From Alistipes sp. (GTDB lineage: Bacteria; Bacteroidota; Bacteroidia; Bacteroidales; Rikenellaceae): 64,000 bases of DNA. The stretch is from assembly GCA_017631275.1 (NCBI GenBank), contig JAGBTQ010000015.1, forward strand, positions 1 through 64,000, written 5' to 3'. Both the position numbers and the translations under genes were made by a program. Under the pieces are notes generated by a model, which saw only the letters and a list, made by a program, of their open reading frames with translations, had not been told where the DNA came from and ran no database searches. This document shows, one piece after another, positions 43,282 to 52,181 of the stretch (position 1 is the first letter of the stretch; every line of letters starts with the position of its first letter).

Positions 43282-44214
43282 CTACTTCGCTAAGAAGTTA
43301 CGAATGTTGTCGGCTACACACTCTATGAGGCGGTCGATAGCCTCGGCTGCCGACCAGGCGTTGTGTGGCGAGGCAAGCAGCTTATATTTGTCCTTTATAT
43401 TATATAGAGGTGATTCACGTAGTGGCTCAACCGAGAATACGTCGAGTGCCGCAGCAGCTATGGTGTCATTGTCCAAGGCCTCAGCCAAGGCTTTTTCGTC
43501 GATAATGCCGCCACGTGCCACGTTGATGATCATTGCCGAAGGCTTCATCATGCCGAGCTCCTTAGCGCCTACAAGACCGCGTGTACGCTCGTTTAGTGGC
43601 GAGTGAACAGATACTATGTCGCTCCACTGCATCAACTCCTCGAGCTCCATATGAGGGTATGCCTCCTCGCGCTTTACACCCGATGTCGAGAAGTAGCGCA
43701 CCTCGCAGCCAAAGGCTGTGGCAAGGCGAGCCACCTCACGGCCTATGTTACCCATGCCTATGATGCCCCACTTCTTGTCGCGAAGCTGGAATGTTAGGCG
43801 GTCGTACGAGAAGGCGCGGTCGGCCTTAGAGTAGCGACCATCGTGGAAATACTCGTTGAAATATACGATGTTGCGGGCAAGGGCAAGTGCCGATGCGAGG
43901 GTGGTCTCGGCAACCGATGTGGTCGAGTAGCCTACGGCATTCTTTACCTCGATGCCGAGCTCCTTAGCTGCCTCAAGGTCAACGTTGTTCATGCCTGTTG
44001 CAGCGATGCATATTAGCTTAAGCTTAGGTAGTTGGCGCATTGCCTCGCCGTCGATGACCACCTTGTTTGTAATGGCTATGTCGGCATCCTTAAGGCGCTC
44101 AATAACGTCACATTTTGCGGTGTTGTCGTATGCTACATACTCGCCCTGAGATGTGATTTTTTCAAGGCTGCGGCCAGCAATGCTGTACTCATCTAAAAAG
44201 ACTATTTTCTTCAT
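43282..44214 (-). CDS. D-2-hydroxyacid dehydrogenase (hydroxypyruvate/glycerate type)
   Basis: This 310-aa NAD(P)-dependent enzyme reduces a 2-keto acid to a D-2-hydroxy acid. WGIIGMGNIGREVARLATAFG is the Rossmann motif. INVARGGIIDEKALAEAL carries the catalytic Arg region, LDVFSVEPLRESPLYN the Glu, and LASPHNAWSAAEA the catalytic His. Similarity to glycerate dehydrogenase/hydroxypyruvate reductase is suggested, but phosphoglycerate, lactate or another acid is possible. It is the last gene of the tatD-tcdA operon, 12 bp after tcdA. Confidence 0.85.
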   Translation of the reverse strand: MKKIVFLDEYSIAGRSLEKITSQGEYVAYDNTAKCDVIERLKDADIAITNKVVIDGEAMRQLPKLKLICIAATGMNNVDLEAAKELGIEVKNAVGYSTTSVAETTLASALALARNIVYFNEYFHDGRYSKADRAFSYDRLTFQLRDKKWGIIGMGNIGREVARLATAFGCEVRYFSTSGVKREEAYPHMELEELMQWSDIVSVHSPLNERTRGLVGAKELGMMKPSAMIINVARGGIIDEKALAEALDNDTIAAAALDVFSVEPLRESPLYNIKDKYKLLASPHNAWSAAEAIDRLIECVADNIRNFLAK

Positions 44215-44226
44215 ATTTGTGTAGTT

Positions 44227-44967
44227 TTAGTTGTCGTTACTATCTTTGCGAAACTCCCCAACGAGGTCGCGCACAACCACAGAGGCGCAACCAATGCCAA
44301 ACAGGGCGGGGATATAGGATATAGTGCCTACATTCGACTTTTTGTTCTGCTCCTCGCAGAGTATCATAGCGCCCTCACGCACGGGCTCGGGCGAGAATAC
44401 AGCCCAGAAGCCGCGCTTAATACCTATCTTATGTAGGCGCTTGCGTAGCATGTGAGCCAACGGACAGTGGTGCGTTTTGGCGATATCCTTAATCTCCATG
44501 AGCGTGGGGTCGGTCTTTGCACCTGCACCCATCGAGCTAACCAGCGGAATACCTCTGTCGAGTGAGCCCTTGATAAGTGCAAGCTTGGGCGATAGGGTGT
44601 CGATGGCATCTACAACATAGTCAAACTTGTCGCTATCGAGGAGTGCATCTGTCTCGTCGTCCTTGATAAAGCGGTTTACTGTCTTAATGTCGAGCTCGGG
44701 GTTGATATCCAACAATCGCTCCTTGAGAATCTCGCACTTGGGGCGACCCACAGTCGAGTGTAGGGCGACGAGCTGTCGGTTGATGTTTGTTAGCGACACA
44801 TTGTCGGCATCGGCAATGGTGAGGTGTCCTACGCCCGAGCGCACAATCATCTCGGCAGCATAGGCTCCTACGCCACCCACGCCAACAACTAAGACGTGTG
44901 CACGATGCAGTATATCAAGCTTTTGGCTACCTAAAAGTAGCTCGGTGCGTTCTAGCCAATTTGTCAT
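44227..44967 (-). CDS. tcdA: tRNA threonylcarbamoyladenosine dehydratase TcdA
   Basis: This 246-aa E1-like protein cyclises t6A to ct6A on ANN-decoding tRNAs with ATP. WLERTELLLGSQKLDILHRAHVLV and GVGGVGAYAAEMIVRSGVG form the adenylation domain start, followed by DADNVSLTNINRQ and DYVVDAIDTLSPK. GIGCASVVVRDLVG near the end is typical. It overlaps the upstream tatD-like gene by 4 bp (ATGA) and precedes the dehydrogenase by 12 bp. Confidence 0.9.
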   Translation of the reverse strand: MTNWLERTELLLGSQKLDILHRAHVLVVGVGGVGAYAAEMIVRSGVGHLTIADADNVSLTNINRQLVALHSTVGRPKCEILKERLLDINPELDIKTVNRFIKDDETDALLDSDKFDYVVDAIDTLSPKLALIKGSLDRGIPLVSSMGAGAKTDPTLMEIKDIAKTHHCPLAHMLRKRLHKIGIKRGFWAVFSPEPVREGAMILCEEQNKKSNVGTISYIPALFGIGCASVVVRDLVGEFRKDSNDN

Positions 44968-45542
44968 TTTCTGTCAAATAATCGTCTGTAATTCTTCTCT
45001 ATTTCCGAGGCTAATTCCTCGTGGCTTATAGCTCTTAACGCAGCGACCTCCTGGTATATTTCCTCAATCGAAAATTCGGTGTTGTCGTCGGTCTCGCAAA
45101 AGAGCTTTTCGATGGGCATTGTGGCTATAACCTCACATGTTCGTGGCGAGCGCAACGAGCGGTAGCCGAAGGATAGGTAGTAGCCCTGTTTTATGACTCG
45201 TGCAGCTTGCCCTTTGCTTCCTATAAATCCGTGAAATACAACGCCTTGCAATCTGTGTTTCTTGAGCGCAATCATCACATCCTCAAAGCTCTTTACCACG
45301 TGCAACACCACGGGTTTTTCGAGCCTCTCGGCAGCAGCAAGATGCTTCATAAAAAGCTCCTGTTGCGCCTCTCTGCTCACGCTTTTTGCGTAGTCGAGCC
45401 CCGTCTCGCCAATAATGTCGCACGCCGCAAATTCGGGCATCGGCAAATTTTGCTCTGCAAGCCAGGGGTGCGTGCCCGCCATGGTGGGCGTGAGTACTCC
45501 CGACTGAGGGTTGTGGGTGTGTATATCGACGAGTTTTGCCAT
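44964..45542 (-). CDS. TatD-family metal-dependent hydrolase (short form)
   Basis: This 192-aa protein shows the TatD amidohydrolase features VDIHTHNPQ (HxH metal pair), GETGLDYAKS (Glu ligand), KPVVLHVVKSFED (His), VVFHGFIGS (His) and CETDDN (Asp). It is about 60 residues shorter than common TatD (about 255), as in a compact Bacteroidetes subgroup. TatD enzymes act as DNases or D-aminoacyl hydrolases; the role here is unknown. Its end overlaps tcdA by 4 bp. Confidence 0.85.
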   Translation of the reverse strand: MAKLVDIHTHNPQSGVLTPTMAGTHPWLAEQNLPMPEFAACDIIGETGLDYAKSVSREAQQELFMKHLAAAERLEKPVVLHVVKSFEDVMIALKKHRLQGVVFHGFIGSKGQAARVIKQGYYLSFGYRSLRSPRTCEVIATMPIEKLFCETDDNTEFSIEEIYQEVAALRAISHEELASEIEKNYRRLFDRK

Positions 45543-45562
45543 AAAAAAGTCCTCTCGGAGTA

Positions 45563-45593
45563 CAAAATTAAGAAATTATCTTGCTAAAGCAAA
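45563..45593 (-). promoter_or_regulatory. Promoter of the tatD-tcdA-dehydrogenase operon
   Basis: On the minus strand TTTG (45593-45590) and TAATTTTG (45570-45563) are spaced by 19 bp. The ATG follows 20 bp downstream. Confidence 0.6.
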
Positions 45594-45611
45594 AAAAATG
45601 CAATCTAAAGA

Positions 45612-45642
45612 TTGTAGGTGTCAAAAAAAAAGAGTACCTTCG
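45612..45642 (+). promoter_or_regulatory. Candidate promoter of nqrABCDEF
   Basis: TTG (45612-45614) and TACCTTCG (45635-45642) have a 20-bp spacer; the -7 box departs from TAnnTTTG at one base. The leader to nqrA is about 95 nt and AT-rich. Confidence 0.45.
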
Positions 45643-45737
45643 TGCGCATTTTGTATTGTAATAGGTATTGAAGCACAATATTTTAATCACAAACATAAAC
45701 TAAATAATTAAAAACATTAATCTAACAAACAGTTTTT

Positions 45738-47075
45738 ATGTCGAAAAACATTAAATTACGTAAAGGTCTCGACATCAATCTTGCTGGTAAGGCTGAGGCT
45801 CGCTTGGAGGTAGCTCCTATGGCGAAGTCTTATGCTGTTAGCCCGCTCGATTACGAGAACGTTACTCCTAAGCTGTTGGTTAAGGTTGGCGACAAGGTTG
45901 AGGCGGGAAGCGCTTTGTTCTTCGATAAGAACAATCCACGCATCTTGTTCACTTCACCTGTTAGTGGTGAGGTTTCGGCTATCAACCGTGGCGAGAAGCG
46001 CAAGCTTCTTAACATCGCCATTACTCCTGACCAGGAGCAGGTGGCTAAGGCTATCAAGGTTGTTGATGCAGCTAAGGCTGAGCGTTCTGAGATTGTTGAG
46101 ATGTTGCTCGAGTCGGGTCTTTGGACTCGCATCGTAGAGCGTCCTTTCGGTGTTATTGCTAACCCAGACGCAACACCTAAGGCAATCTTCGTGTCGGCAT
46201 TCGATTCGGCACCTCTTGCTCCTGACTACAACTTCATGCTTAAGGAGGAGAAGGCGGCTATCGACGCTGGTATGGCACTCCTTGGCCGTCTTACTGATGG
46301 CAAGGTTTACCTCTCAGCTCGCAAGGGCGACGAGGGCTTCATGGCAGACGTGAAGGGTGTTGAGTACAACACCTTCGAGGGTAAGCACCCAGTGGGTAAC
46401 GTAGGTGTTCAGATTCACCACCTCAACCGCATCGCTAAGGGCGATATCGTGTGGACTGTAAACATTCAGGATGTTGCTATCATGGGTCGCTTGGTACTTA
46501 CTGGCAAGCTCGATATGTCGAAGACTATCGTTGTTGCTGGTAGCGAGGCTGAGAACCGTTGCTATAAGCGCATCATCTCTGGTGCTGCTGTCGAGTCAAT
46601 CCTTGGCACAGTTAAGGAGAATGTTCGTGTTATCTCTGGCAACGTGCTCACAGGTCGTACAACAGCTGCTGATGGCTACATCTCGGCTGATGCAAACATG
46701 CTTACACTTATCCCTGAGGGCAATGTTTACGAGTTGCTCGGTTGGGCTATGCCACGTTTCCACCGTTTCTCAGTATCACGTGCTTACTTCTCATGGCTCT
46801 GCCCTAAGAAGCAGTACAAGCTCGATACTAACCTCAATGGTGGTGAGCGTCCATTCGTAGTTACTGGTCTTTATGAGAACTACCTTCCAATGGATGTTTA
46901 CGTGTCATACTTGTTGAAGGCATGCTTGGTGAAGGATCTCGACAAGATGGAGAATCTTGGTTTGTACGAGGTGCTTCCTGAGGATTTGGCGCTCTGCGAG
47001 TTTGTTGATCCTTCAAAGATCGAGATGCAGCAGATTTTGCGTGATGGTATTAACCTAATGATTAAGGAGAGCTAA
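45738..47075 (+). CDS. nqrA: Na+-translocating NADH:quinone reductase subunit A
   Basis: This 445-aa peripheral subunit belongs to the sodium-pumping NADH:ubiquinone/menaquinone oxidoreductase. The N-terminus LRKGLDINLAGKAEARLEV and the barrel-sandwich segment KLLVKVGDKVEAGSALFFDKNN match NqrA, which sits on the cytoplasmic side near the quinone site. The six nqr genes follow in canonical order with gaps of 3, 8, 3, 11 and 22 bp, so all subunits are present. Confidence 0.96.
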   Translation: MSKNIKLRKGLDINLAGKAEARLEVAPMAKSYAVSPLDYENVTPKLLVKVGDKVEAGSALFFDKNNPRILFTSPVSGEVSAINRGEKRKLLNIAITPDQEQVAKAIKVVDAAKAERSEIVEMLLESGLWTRIVERPFGVIANPDATPKAIFVSAFDSAPLAPDYNFMLKEEKAAIDAGMALLGRLTDGKVYLSARKGDEGFMADVKGVEYNTFEGKHPVGNVGVQIHHLNRIAKGDIVWTVNIQDVAIMGRLVLTGKLDMSKTIVVAGSEAENRCYKRIISGAAVESILGTVKENVRVISGNVLTGRTTAADGYISADANMLTLIPEGNVYELLGWAMPRFHRFSVSRAYFSWLCPKKQYKLDTNLNGGERPFVVTGLYENYLPMDVYVSYLLKACLVKDLDKMENLGLYEVLPEDLALCEFVDPSKIEMQQILRDGINLMIKES

Positions 47076-47078
47076 GCT

Positions 47079-48197
47079 ATGGGTTTGCGTAAATTTGTAG
47101 ATAAGATTAAGCCTACCTTCTCTGAGGGCGGTAAGCTCGGTTTCTTGCACTCGACATTCGAGGGCTTCGAGACATTCCTTTTTGTTCCTAACACAACAAC
47201 ACAGCGTGGTGCTCACATTCGTGACTGTAACGATATCAAGCGTGTGATGATCGTTGTAGTATTGGCACTCGTTCCTGCTTTGTTGTTCGGTATGTACAAC
47301 ATCGGTTACCAGAAAGGTATCCAGGAGATTTTGCCAGCATTCTGGTTTGGTTTCCTCAAGATGTTGCCTATGATCATCGTATCTTACGTTACTGGTCTTG
47401 CAATTGAGTTTGCATTTGCTCAGAAGCGTAAGCACGAGATTAACGAGGGTTTCCTCGTATCAGGCCTTTTGATCCCAATGGTTATGCCTATCTCAGTGCC
47501 ATTGTGGATCGTAGCACTCTCAACTGCTTTTGCCGTAATCATCGGTAAGGAGGTATTTGGTGGTACTGGTATGAACGTCTTCAACCCAGCGTTGTTGGCA
47601 CGTGCCTTTGCCTTCTTCGCCTACACTCCTAAGATGTCGGGTGAGACTGTATGGTATGCAACAGATGCTAACACTGATGCTATCACTGGTGCTACTGCCT
47701 TGGAGCAGTTGGCAACAAATGGCGAGATGCAGTGGAGCGTTATGGAGGCATTCATCGGCCGCATTCCAGGTTCTGTAGGTGAGACATCAACTGCAGCTAT
47801 CCTTATCGGTGCAGCTATCTTGCTCTTCACAGGCGTTGCTTCATGGCGCATCATGCTCTCAGTATTCGTTGGTGGTCTTGCATTTGGCTACTTGTTCGAT
47901 GCTGTGGGTATGACCGAGTTCCCAGCCTACATGCACTTGTTGGTTGGTGGTTTTGCCTTTGGTGCTGTGTTCATGGCTACTGATCCTGTTACATCGGCTC
48001 AGACAAACTGCGGTAAGTGGATTTACGGTTTCATGGTAGGTGCTTTGGCAGTTATCATTCGTGTAATCAACCCAGCTTACCCAGAGGGTATGATGCTCTC
48101 AATTCTCTTTATGAATGCTTTGGCTCCACTTATCGACTACTTCGTAGTAGAGCGCAACATTGCACGTCGTAAGAAGCTAATCAAGAACGTAAAATAA
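47079..48197 (+). CDS. nqrB: Na+-NQR subunit B
   Basis: This 372-aa integral membrane subunit has about ten helices and is central to sodium translocation. It begins LRKFVDKIKPTFSEGGKL. The covalent FMN threonine is expected in DAITGATALEQL near residue 205. GKEVFGGTGMNVFNPALLARAFAFF is a conserved helix. It lies 3 bp after nqrA. Confidence 0.95.
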   Translation: MGLRKFVDKIKPTFSEGGKLGFLHSTFEGFETFLFVPNTTTQRGAHIRDCNDIKRVMIVVVLALVPALLFGMYNIGYQKGIQEILPAFWFGFLKMLPMIIVSYVTGLAIEFAFAQKRKHEINEGFLVSGLLIPMVMPISVPLWIVALSTAFAVIIGKEVFGGTGMNVFNPALLARAFAFFAYTPKMSGETVWYATDANTDAITGATALEQLATNGEMQWSVMEAFIGRIPGSVGETSTAAILIGAAILLFTGVASWRIMLSVFVGGLAFGYLFDAVGMTEFPAYMHLLVGGFAFGAVFMATDPVTSAQTNCGKWIYGFMVGALAVIIRVINPAYPEGMMLSILFMNALAPLIDYFVVERNIARRKKLIKNVK

Positions 48198-48205
48198 TCG
48201 GAGCT

Positions 48206-48988
48206 ATGGCAATCAATAAGAATTCAAACGCATATATCATCATCTACACAGTTGTGATGGTGGTAATCGTTGGTACTTTGCTCGCTTTCTTGGCTACATC
48301 GCTCAAGGATAAGCAGGCTGCTAATGTGCTCAACGAGAAGAAGGTATCTATCATGAAGGCCTTTGGTAGCGCCGAGGAGAACTTCGACGATGTTGTAACT
48401 ATGGGTTACATCACTGATGGCAAGTTTGCAGAGGTAGATAAGGCTGACGCAGTTGCTGTTGATGCAGTATTTGCGAAACTTGCTGACCTTAAGGGCCTTG
48501 TTGCTGCTGAGAACGACTTACCAATCTTCAAGTATGAGAAGGATGGTGCTGTTAAGTATGTAGCACCTATGGCTGGTAAGGGTCTTTGGGGCGACATCTG
48601 GGGTTATGTGTCACTCAACGTTGTTGAGGGCAAGGTGCAGATCTCAGGTATTGTTATGGATCACGCAGGCGAGACTCCAGGTCTTGGTGCCGAGATCGCT
48701 ACTGAGACATGGCAGAAGAAGTTCGAGGGTAAGGCTATCTATGATGCAGAGGGCAAGTTTGCTGTTCGCATGCAGAAGGGTGGCGCTCAGAACGAGCATC
48801 AGGTAGATGCTATCACTGGTGGTACTAAGACTTGTGATGGTGTTAACGCTATGCTTGCCTCATCTATTGGCAAGTACGAGGCGTTCCTTGCATCGCTCAC
48901 TACAGCTGTTGAGGCAGCTCCTGCAGAGGCTGACGAGTCAGCAGAGGAGGTTGCTAATGTTGAACCTACTAAAGTTGAGGAGGAGTAA
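48206..48988 (+). CDS. nqrC: Na+-NQR subunit C
   Basis: This 260-aa subunit has one N-terminal membrane helix (YIIIYTVVMVVIVGTLLAFLA) and a periplasmic FMN domain. The flavinylation motif is DAITGGTKTCDG near residues 203-212, with the threonine at about 209 as acceptor. The C-terminus is an extended acidic, Ala/Glu-rich tail (EAAPAEADESAEEVANVEP). ApbE, which attaches the FMN, is not encoded nearby. Confidence 0.94.
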   Translation: MAINKNSNAYIIIYTVVMVVIVGTLLAFLATSLKDKQAANVLNEKKVSIMKAFGSAEENFDDVVTMGYITDGKFAEVDKADAVAVDAVFAKLADLKGLVAAENDLPIFKYEKDGAVKYVAPMAGKGLWGDIWGYVSLNVVEGKVQISGIVMDHAGETPGLGAEIATETWQKKFEGKAIYDAEGKFAVRMQKGGAQNEHQVDAITGGTKTCDGVNAMLASSIGKYEAFLASLTTAVEAAPAEADESAEEVANVEPTKVEEE

Positions 48989-48991
48989 GCT

Positions 48992-49594
48992 ATGAAACTA
49001 AGTAAGAATTTTACAAATCCTTTGGCAGCTAATAACCCAGTTATCGTTCAGATCTTGGGTATCTGCTCTGCATTGGCAGTAACAGTAAAGCTCGAGCCAG
49101 CATTGGTTATGGGTCTCTCTGTGACATTCGTTACAGCATTCTCAAACCTCGTTATGTCGCTCTTGCGTAATGGTGTGCCTTCACGTATTCGTATCATCGT
49201 GCAGTTGGTTGTTATTGCAACACTCGTAATTGTTGTAGACCAGTTCTTGCGCGCATATATGTATGATGTATCTAAGCAGCTATCGGTATATGTTGGTCTT
49301 ATCATCACCAACTGTATTGTGATGGGTCGTGTTGAGGCATTTGCTTTGGCAAACAAGCCTTGGGACTCGTTTGTTGATGGTGTTGCTAATGGTTTGGGCT
49401 ATGCCTTTATCTTGGTGTTGGTGGCATTCTTCCGTGAGCTCTTCGGCTCGGGTACATTGTTCGGCATCGACGTTATCGCACGCTTCGGCTACGAGAACAA
49501 CTCACTCATGTTGTTCCCACCAATGGCTCTTATCATCATCGGCTGTATCATCTGGGTACACCGCTCTATTAATAAGGACTTACAGGAAAAATAG
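48992..49594 (+). CDS. nqrD: Na+-NQR subunit D
   Basis: This 200-aa six-helix membrane subunit is paralogous to NqrE and forms the inverted pair of channel-like subunits. Its conserved cysteines appear in [10 protein letters not shown] and [10 protein letters not shown], which together with those of NqrE bind the intramembrane iron centre. It starts 3 bp after nqrC. Confidence 0.95.
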   Translation: MKLSKNFTNPLAANNPVIVQILGICSALAVTVKLEPALVMGLSVTFVTAFSNLVMSLLRNGVPSRIRIIVQLVVIATLVIVVDQFLRAYMYDVSKQLSVYVGLIITNCIVMGRVEAFALANKPWDSFVDGVANGLGYAFILVLVAFFRELFGSGTLFGIDVIARFGYENNSLMLFPPMALIIIGCIIWVHRSINKDLQEK

Positions 49595-49605
49595 GAGGGT
49601 AGCGT

Positions 49606-50205
49606 ATGTTAAATTTGTTTATTAATTCGGTATTTATCGAAAACATGGTCTTCGCATACTTCTTCGGTATGTGTTCATACATTGCCGTTTCGAAGAGCGT
49701 TAAGACTGCTATTGGCTTGGGTGCTGCTGTAACCTTCGTTCAGCTTATGACCGTGCCTTTGAACTACCTTCTCAACGAGTATGTTCTTAAAGATGGTGCT
49801 TTGGTAGAGGGTGTTGACCTTAGCTTCTTGTCATTCATTTTGTTCATCGCCGTTATTGCTGCTTTCGTGCAGTTGGTGGAGATGGTTGTCGAGAAGTTCT
49901 CGCCATCGTTGTATAACCAGCTTGGCATCTTCCTACCACTTATCGCTGTAAACTGTGCCATCATGGGTGGTTCGTTGTTCATGCAGCAGATGATTGGTAC
50001 AGAGATTAACAACGTAGGTGACTCTATCGTATATGGTCTTGGCTCAGGTATTGGTTGGTGGTTGGCTATCGTTATGATGGCTGCTATCCGTGAGAAGATT
50101 GAGTACTCACACGTCCCTGCAGCTATGAAGGGTCCAGGTATCGCCTTCATCATCACAGGTTTGATGGGTATGGCATTCATGATCTTCTCTGGTATTCAGT
50201 TGTAA
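49606..50205 (+). CDS. nqrE: Na+-NQR subunit E
   Basis: This 199-aa six-helix membrane subunit pairs with Nqr[19 protein letters not shown] and [15 protein letters not shown] contain its two conserved cysteines. It lies 11 bp after nqrD and 22 bp before nqrF. Confidence 0.95.
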   Translation: MLNLFINSVFIENMVFAYFFGMCSYIAVSKSVKTAIGLGAAVTFVQLMTVPLNYLLNEYVLKDGALVEGVDLSFLSFILFIAVIAAFVQLVEMVVEKFSPSLYNQLGIFLPLIAVNCAIMGGSLFMQQMIGTEINNVGDSIVYGLGSGIGWWLAIVMMAAIREKIEYSHVPAAMKGPGIAFIITGLMGMAFMIFSGIQL

Positions 50206-50227
50206 ACCTTTAATAAGAGTAAGAATT

Positions 50228-51490
50228 ATGGAATTCAATGTTATTTTATGGGCAGTTGTTGCCTTTCTTGCAGTAACACTCTTGCTAGTGGCGCTGCTAC
50301 TCTTTGCAAAGGCAAAACTTACATCGTCAGGTGCTGTTAAGGTAAACATCAACGATGGCGATAAGGTGTTGGAGGTTGAGTCTGGCTCAACACTCCTCAA
50401 CACACTCTCTGAGCAGGGCATCTTCCTCCCATCAGCATGTGGTGGTAAGGGTGCTTGTGGTCAGTGCAAGTGTCAGGTAGTTAGTGGTGGTGGCGAGATT
50501 TTGCCTACTGAGCGTGGCTTCTTCAACCGTCGCGAGATCAACGAGGGTTGGCGCCTTGGCTGCCAGGTTAAGGTTAAGGAGGATATCGCTATCAAGGTTC
50601 CTGCTTCAGTGCTTAGCATCAAGAAGTGGGAGTGCGAGGTTGTATCTAACAACAACGTGGCAACATTCATCAAGGAGTTCGTTGTTAAGCTCCCTGAGGG
50701 TGAGCACCTAAACTTCCGCTCTGGTGGTTACATCCAGATCGACGTTCCTGCAATCACCGTAGATTACAAGGATATCGACGTTGATCCTGAGTACCGCGAG
50801 GATTGGGAGAAGATGGGCGTGTTCAACCTTAAGATGGTTAACCCTGAGCCACAGGTACGTGCATACTCATGTGCTACTTACCCTGCTGAGGGCGATATCA
50901 TCAAGCTTAACGTGCGTATCGCAACACCTCCATTCGACCGTGCTACAAATAGCTGGGTGAATGTTAACCCAGGTGTATGTTCATCATACATCTACTCTCT
51001 AAAACCAGGCGACAAGATCATCATGTCAGGTCCTTTCGGCGAGTTCTTCTTGCCTGATAACCTCTCTGACGATCAGGAGCTTGTATTTATCGGTGGTGGT
51101 GCAGGTATGGCGCCTATGCGTTCACACATCATGCACCTCTTCAAGACCGTTAAGACTGGCCGCAAGGTTAACTTCTTCTATGGTGCTCGTTCTTTGAAGG
51201 AGGCATTCTACCTCGAGGACTTCAAGCAGATCGAGGAGGAGTTCCCTAACTTCAAGTTCCACCTCGCCCTCGACCGTCCAGATCCTGAGGCTGACAAGGC
51301 AGGTGTACCTTATGTTGCAGGCTTCGTTCACAACGTGCTTTACGAGACTTACCTCAAGCAGCACGATGAGCCAGAAGGCATCATCTACCTCATGTGCGGT
51401 CCTCCGATGATGGCACAGTCGGTAGTTAACATGTTGGATAATCTTGGCGTGCCAGCTGAGAATATTCTCTTTGATAACTTCGGCGCATAA
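50228..51490 (+). CDS. nqrF: Na+-NQR subunit F
   Basis: This 420-aa NADH-entry subunit has an N-terminal membrane helix (residues 5-28) and a [2Fe-2S] ferredoxin domain with ACGGKGACGQCKCQV. An FAD domain (RAYSCATYPAEGD) and an NADH domain (FIGGGAGMAPMRSH, YLMCGPPMMAQSV) follow. It passes electrons from NADH to the iron and flavin centres. The end NILFDNFGA is standard. The last base of its TAA stop is the first base of SPR unit 8. Confidence 0.96.
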   Translation: MEFNVILWAVVAFLAVTLLLVALLLFAKAKLTSSGAVKVNINDGDKVLEVESGSTLLNTLSEQGIFLPSACGGKGACGQCKCQVVSGGGEILPTERGFFNRREINEGWRLGCQVKVKEDIAIKVPASVLSIKKWECEVVSNNNVATFIKEFVVKLPEGEHLNFRSGGYIQIDVPAITVDYKDIDVDPEYREDWEKMGVFNLKMVNPEPQVRAYSCATYPAEGDIIKLNVRIATPPFDRATNSWVNVNPGVCSSYIYSLKPGDKIIMSGPFGEFFLPDNLSDDQELVFIGGGAGMAPMRSHIMHLFKTVKTGRKVNFFYGARSLKEAFYLEDFKQIEEEFPNFKFHLALDRPDPEADKAGVPYVAGFVHNVLYETYLKQHDEPEGIIYLMCGPPMMAQSVVNMLDNLGVPAENILFDNFGA

Positions 51491-51618
51491 TTTGTTGTGA
51501 TAAGCCGCAATCTGCGGCACATCGTAAAAAGATAATCACCCTGGGCTGTACTTCAGTGTACTATCCCAGGGTGATTACTTTTTAGATGCACCACATCTAA
51601 CGACTTCTGACAACAAAT
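51490..51618 (+). repeat. SPR unit 8, abuts the nqrF stop
   Basis: Arms are ATTTGTTGTG and ACAACAAAT. The left hairpin is GCCGCA-ATC-TGCGGC and the right is GATG-CACCA-CATC. The central stem AATCACCCTGGG/CCCAGGGTGATT is capped by GTAC-TTCAGT-GTAC. Its central stem sequence is unlike that of unit 3 (GACCACCACGGG), yet both pair perfectly. Confidence 0.88.
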
Positions 51619-51620
51619 TT

Positions 51621-51749
51621 ATTTCATGTGATAAGGGGTCATCTTTGACCTATCCCAAAAAGCTGAGCACCCGAGGCTGTACTTATTTGTACTATCCTCG
51701 GGTGCTCACTTTTGCGATAAGCCAAATCTAACCCCTTCTAACAAGAAAT
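51621..51749 (+). repeat. SPR unit 9
   Basis: Arms are ATTTCATGTG and ACAAGAAAT. The left hairpin is GGTCA-TCTT-TGACC. The central stem AGCACCCGAGG/CCTCGGGTGCT is capped by GTAC-TTATTT-GTAC. Confidence 0.88.
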
Positions 51750-51750
51750 T

Positions 51751-52035
51751 ATTTCTCGTGATAAGAGTCCGAAGAGTCCAAAAGGGTAGAAAATATTACC
51801 CTTTGAGACCTTTTAATACCCTTTCTACCCTTTTATTACCCTTTAGGACCCTTTGATAGGATAAATAGGATCGCTTCGCTTGATGGGGGTGATGGGAGCG
51901 CTAAAGCTTGATGGGTAACGCTTCGCTTGATGGGAATATCTCAGCTGTCCCATTTATCCCATTCGTCCTATTCGTCCCATCTATCCCATTCTCCCTAAAT
52001 TCCCCGCCCCAGCCCCCACCATCATTATGCGCCCC
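51751..52035 (+). repeat. Truncated SPR unit 10 and a mixed tail
   Basis: ATTTCTCGTGATAAGAGTCC (51751-51770) is a left end without the rest of a unit. Next, AAAGGGTA and TACCCTTT (51782-51805) form a hairpin, followed by several TACCCTTTT units. GATGGG units with the TAACGCTTCGCTT insert and a CCCATT/CCCTAA pyrimidine half then complete the tail. No gene is seen in 51491-52181. Confidence 0.65.
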
Positions 52036-52089
52036 ATTAGATAAATATGCGAGAAAATAGCCAATTATGCATATAAATATTTGTTGTGT

Positions 52090-52120
52090 TTTGATATCTC
52101 GTAAAATGTAGTTACATTTG
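52090..52120 (+). promoter_or_regulatory. Promoter of the 949-aa lipoprotein gene
   Basis: TTTG (52090-52093) and TACATTTG (52113-52120) are 19 bp apart, 61 bp before the ATG. Confidence 0.65.
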
Positions 52121-52181
52121 CAGTTACAAATGTATGATACTAACCAATTGCACTGAATATCAAACACTATAAACCAATTTT

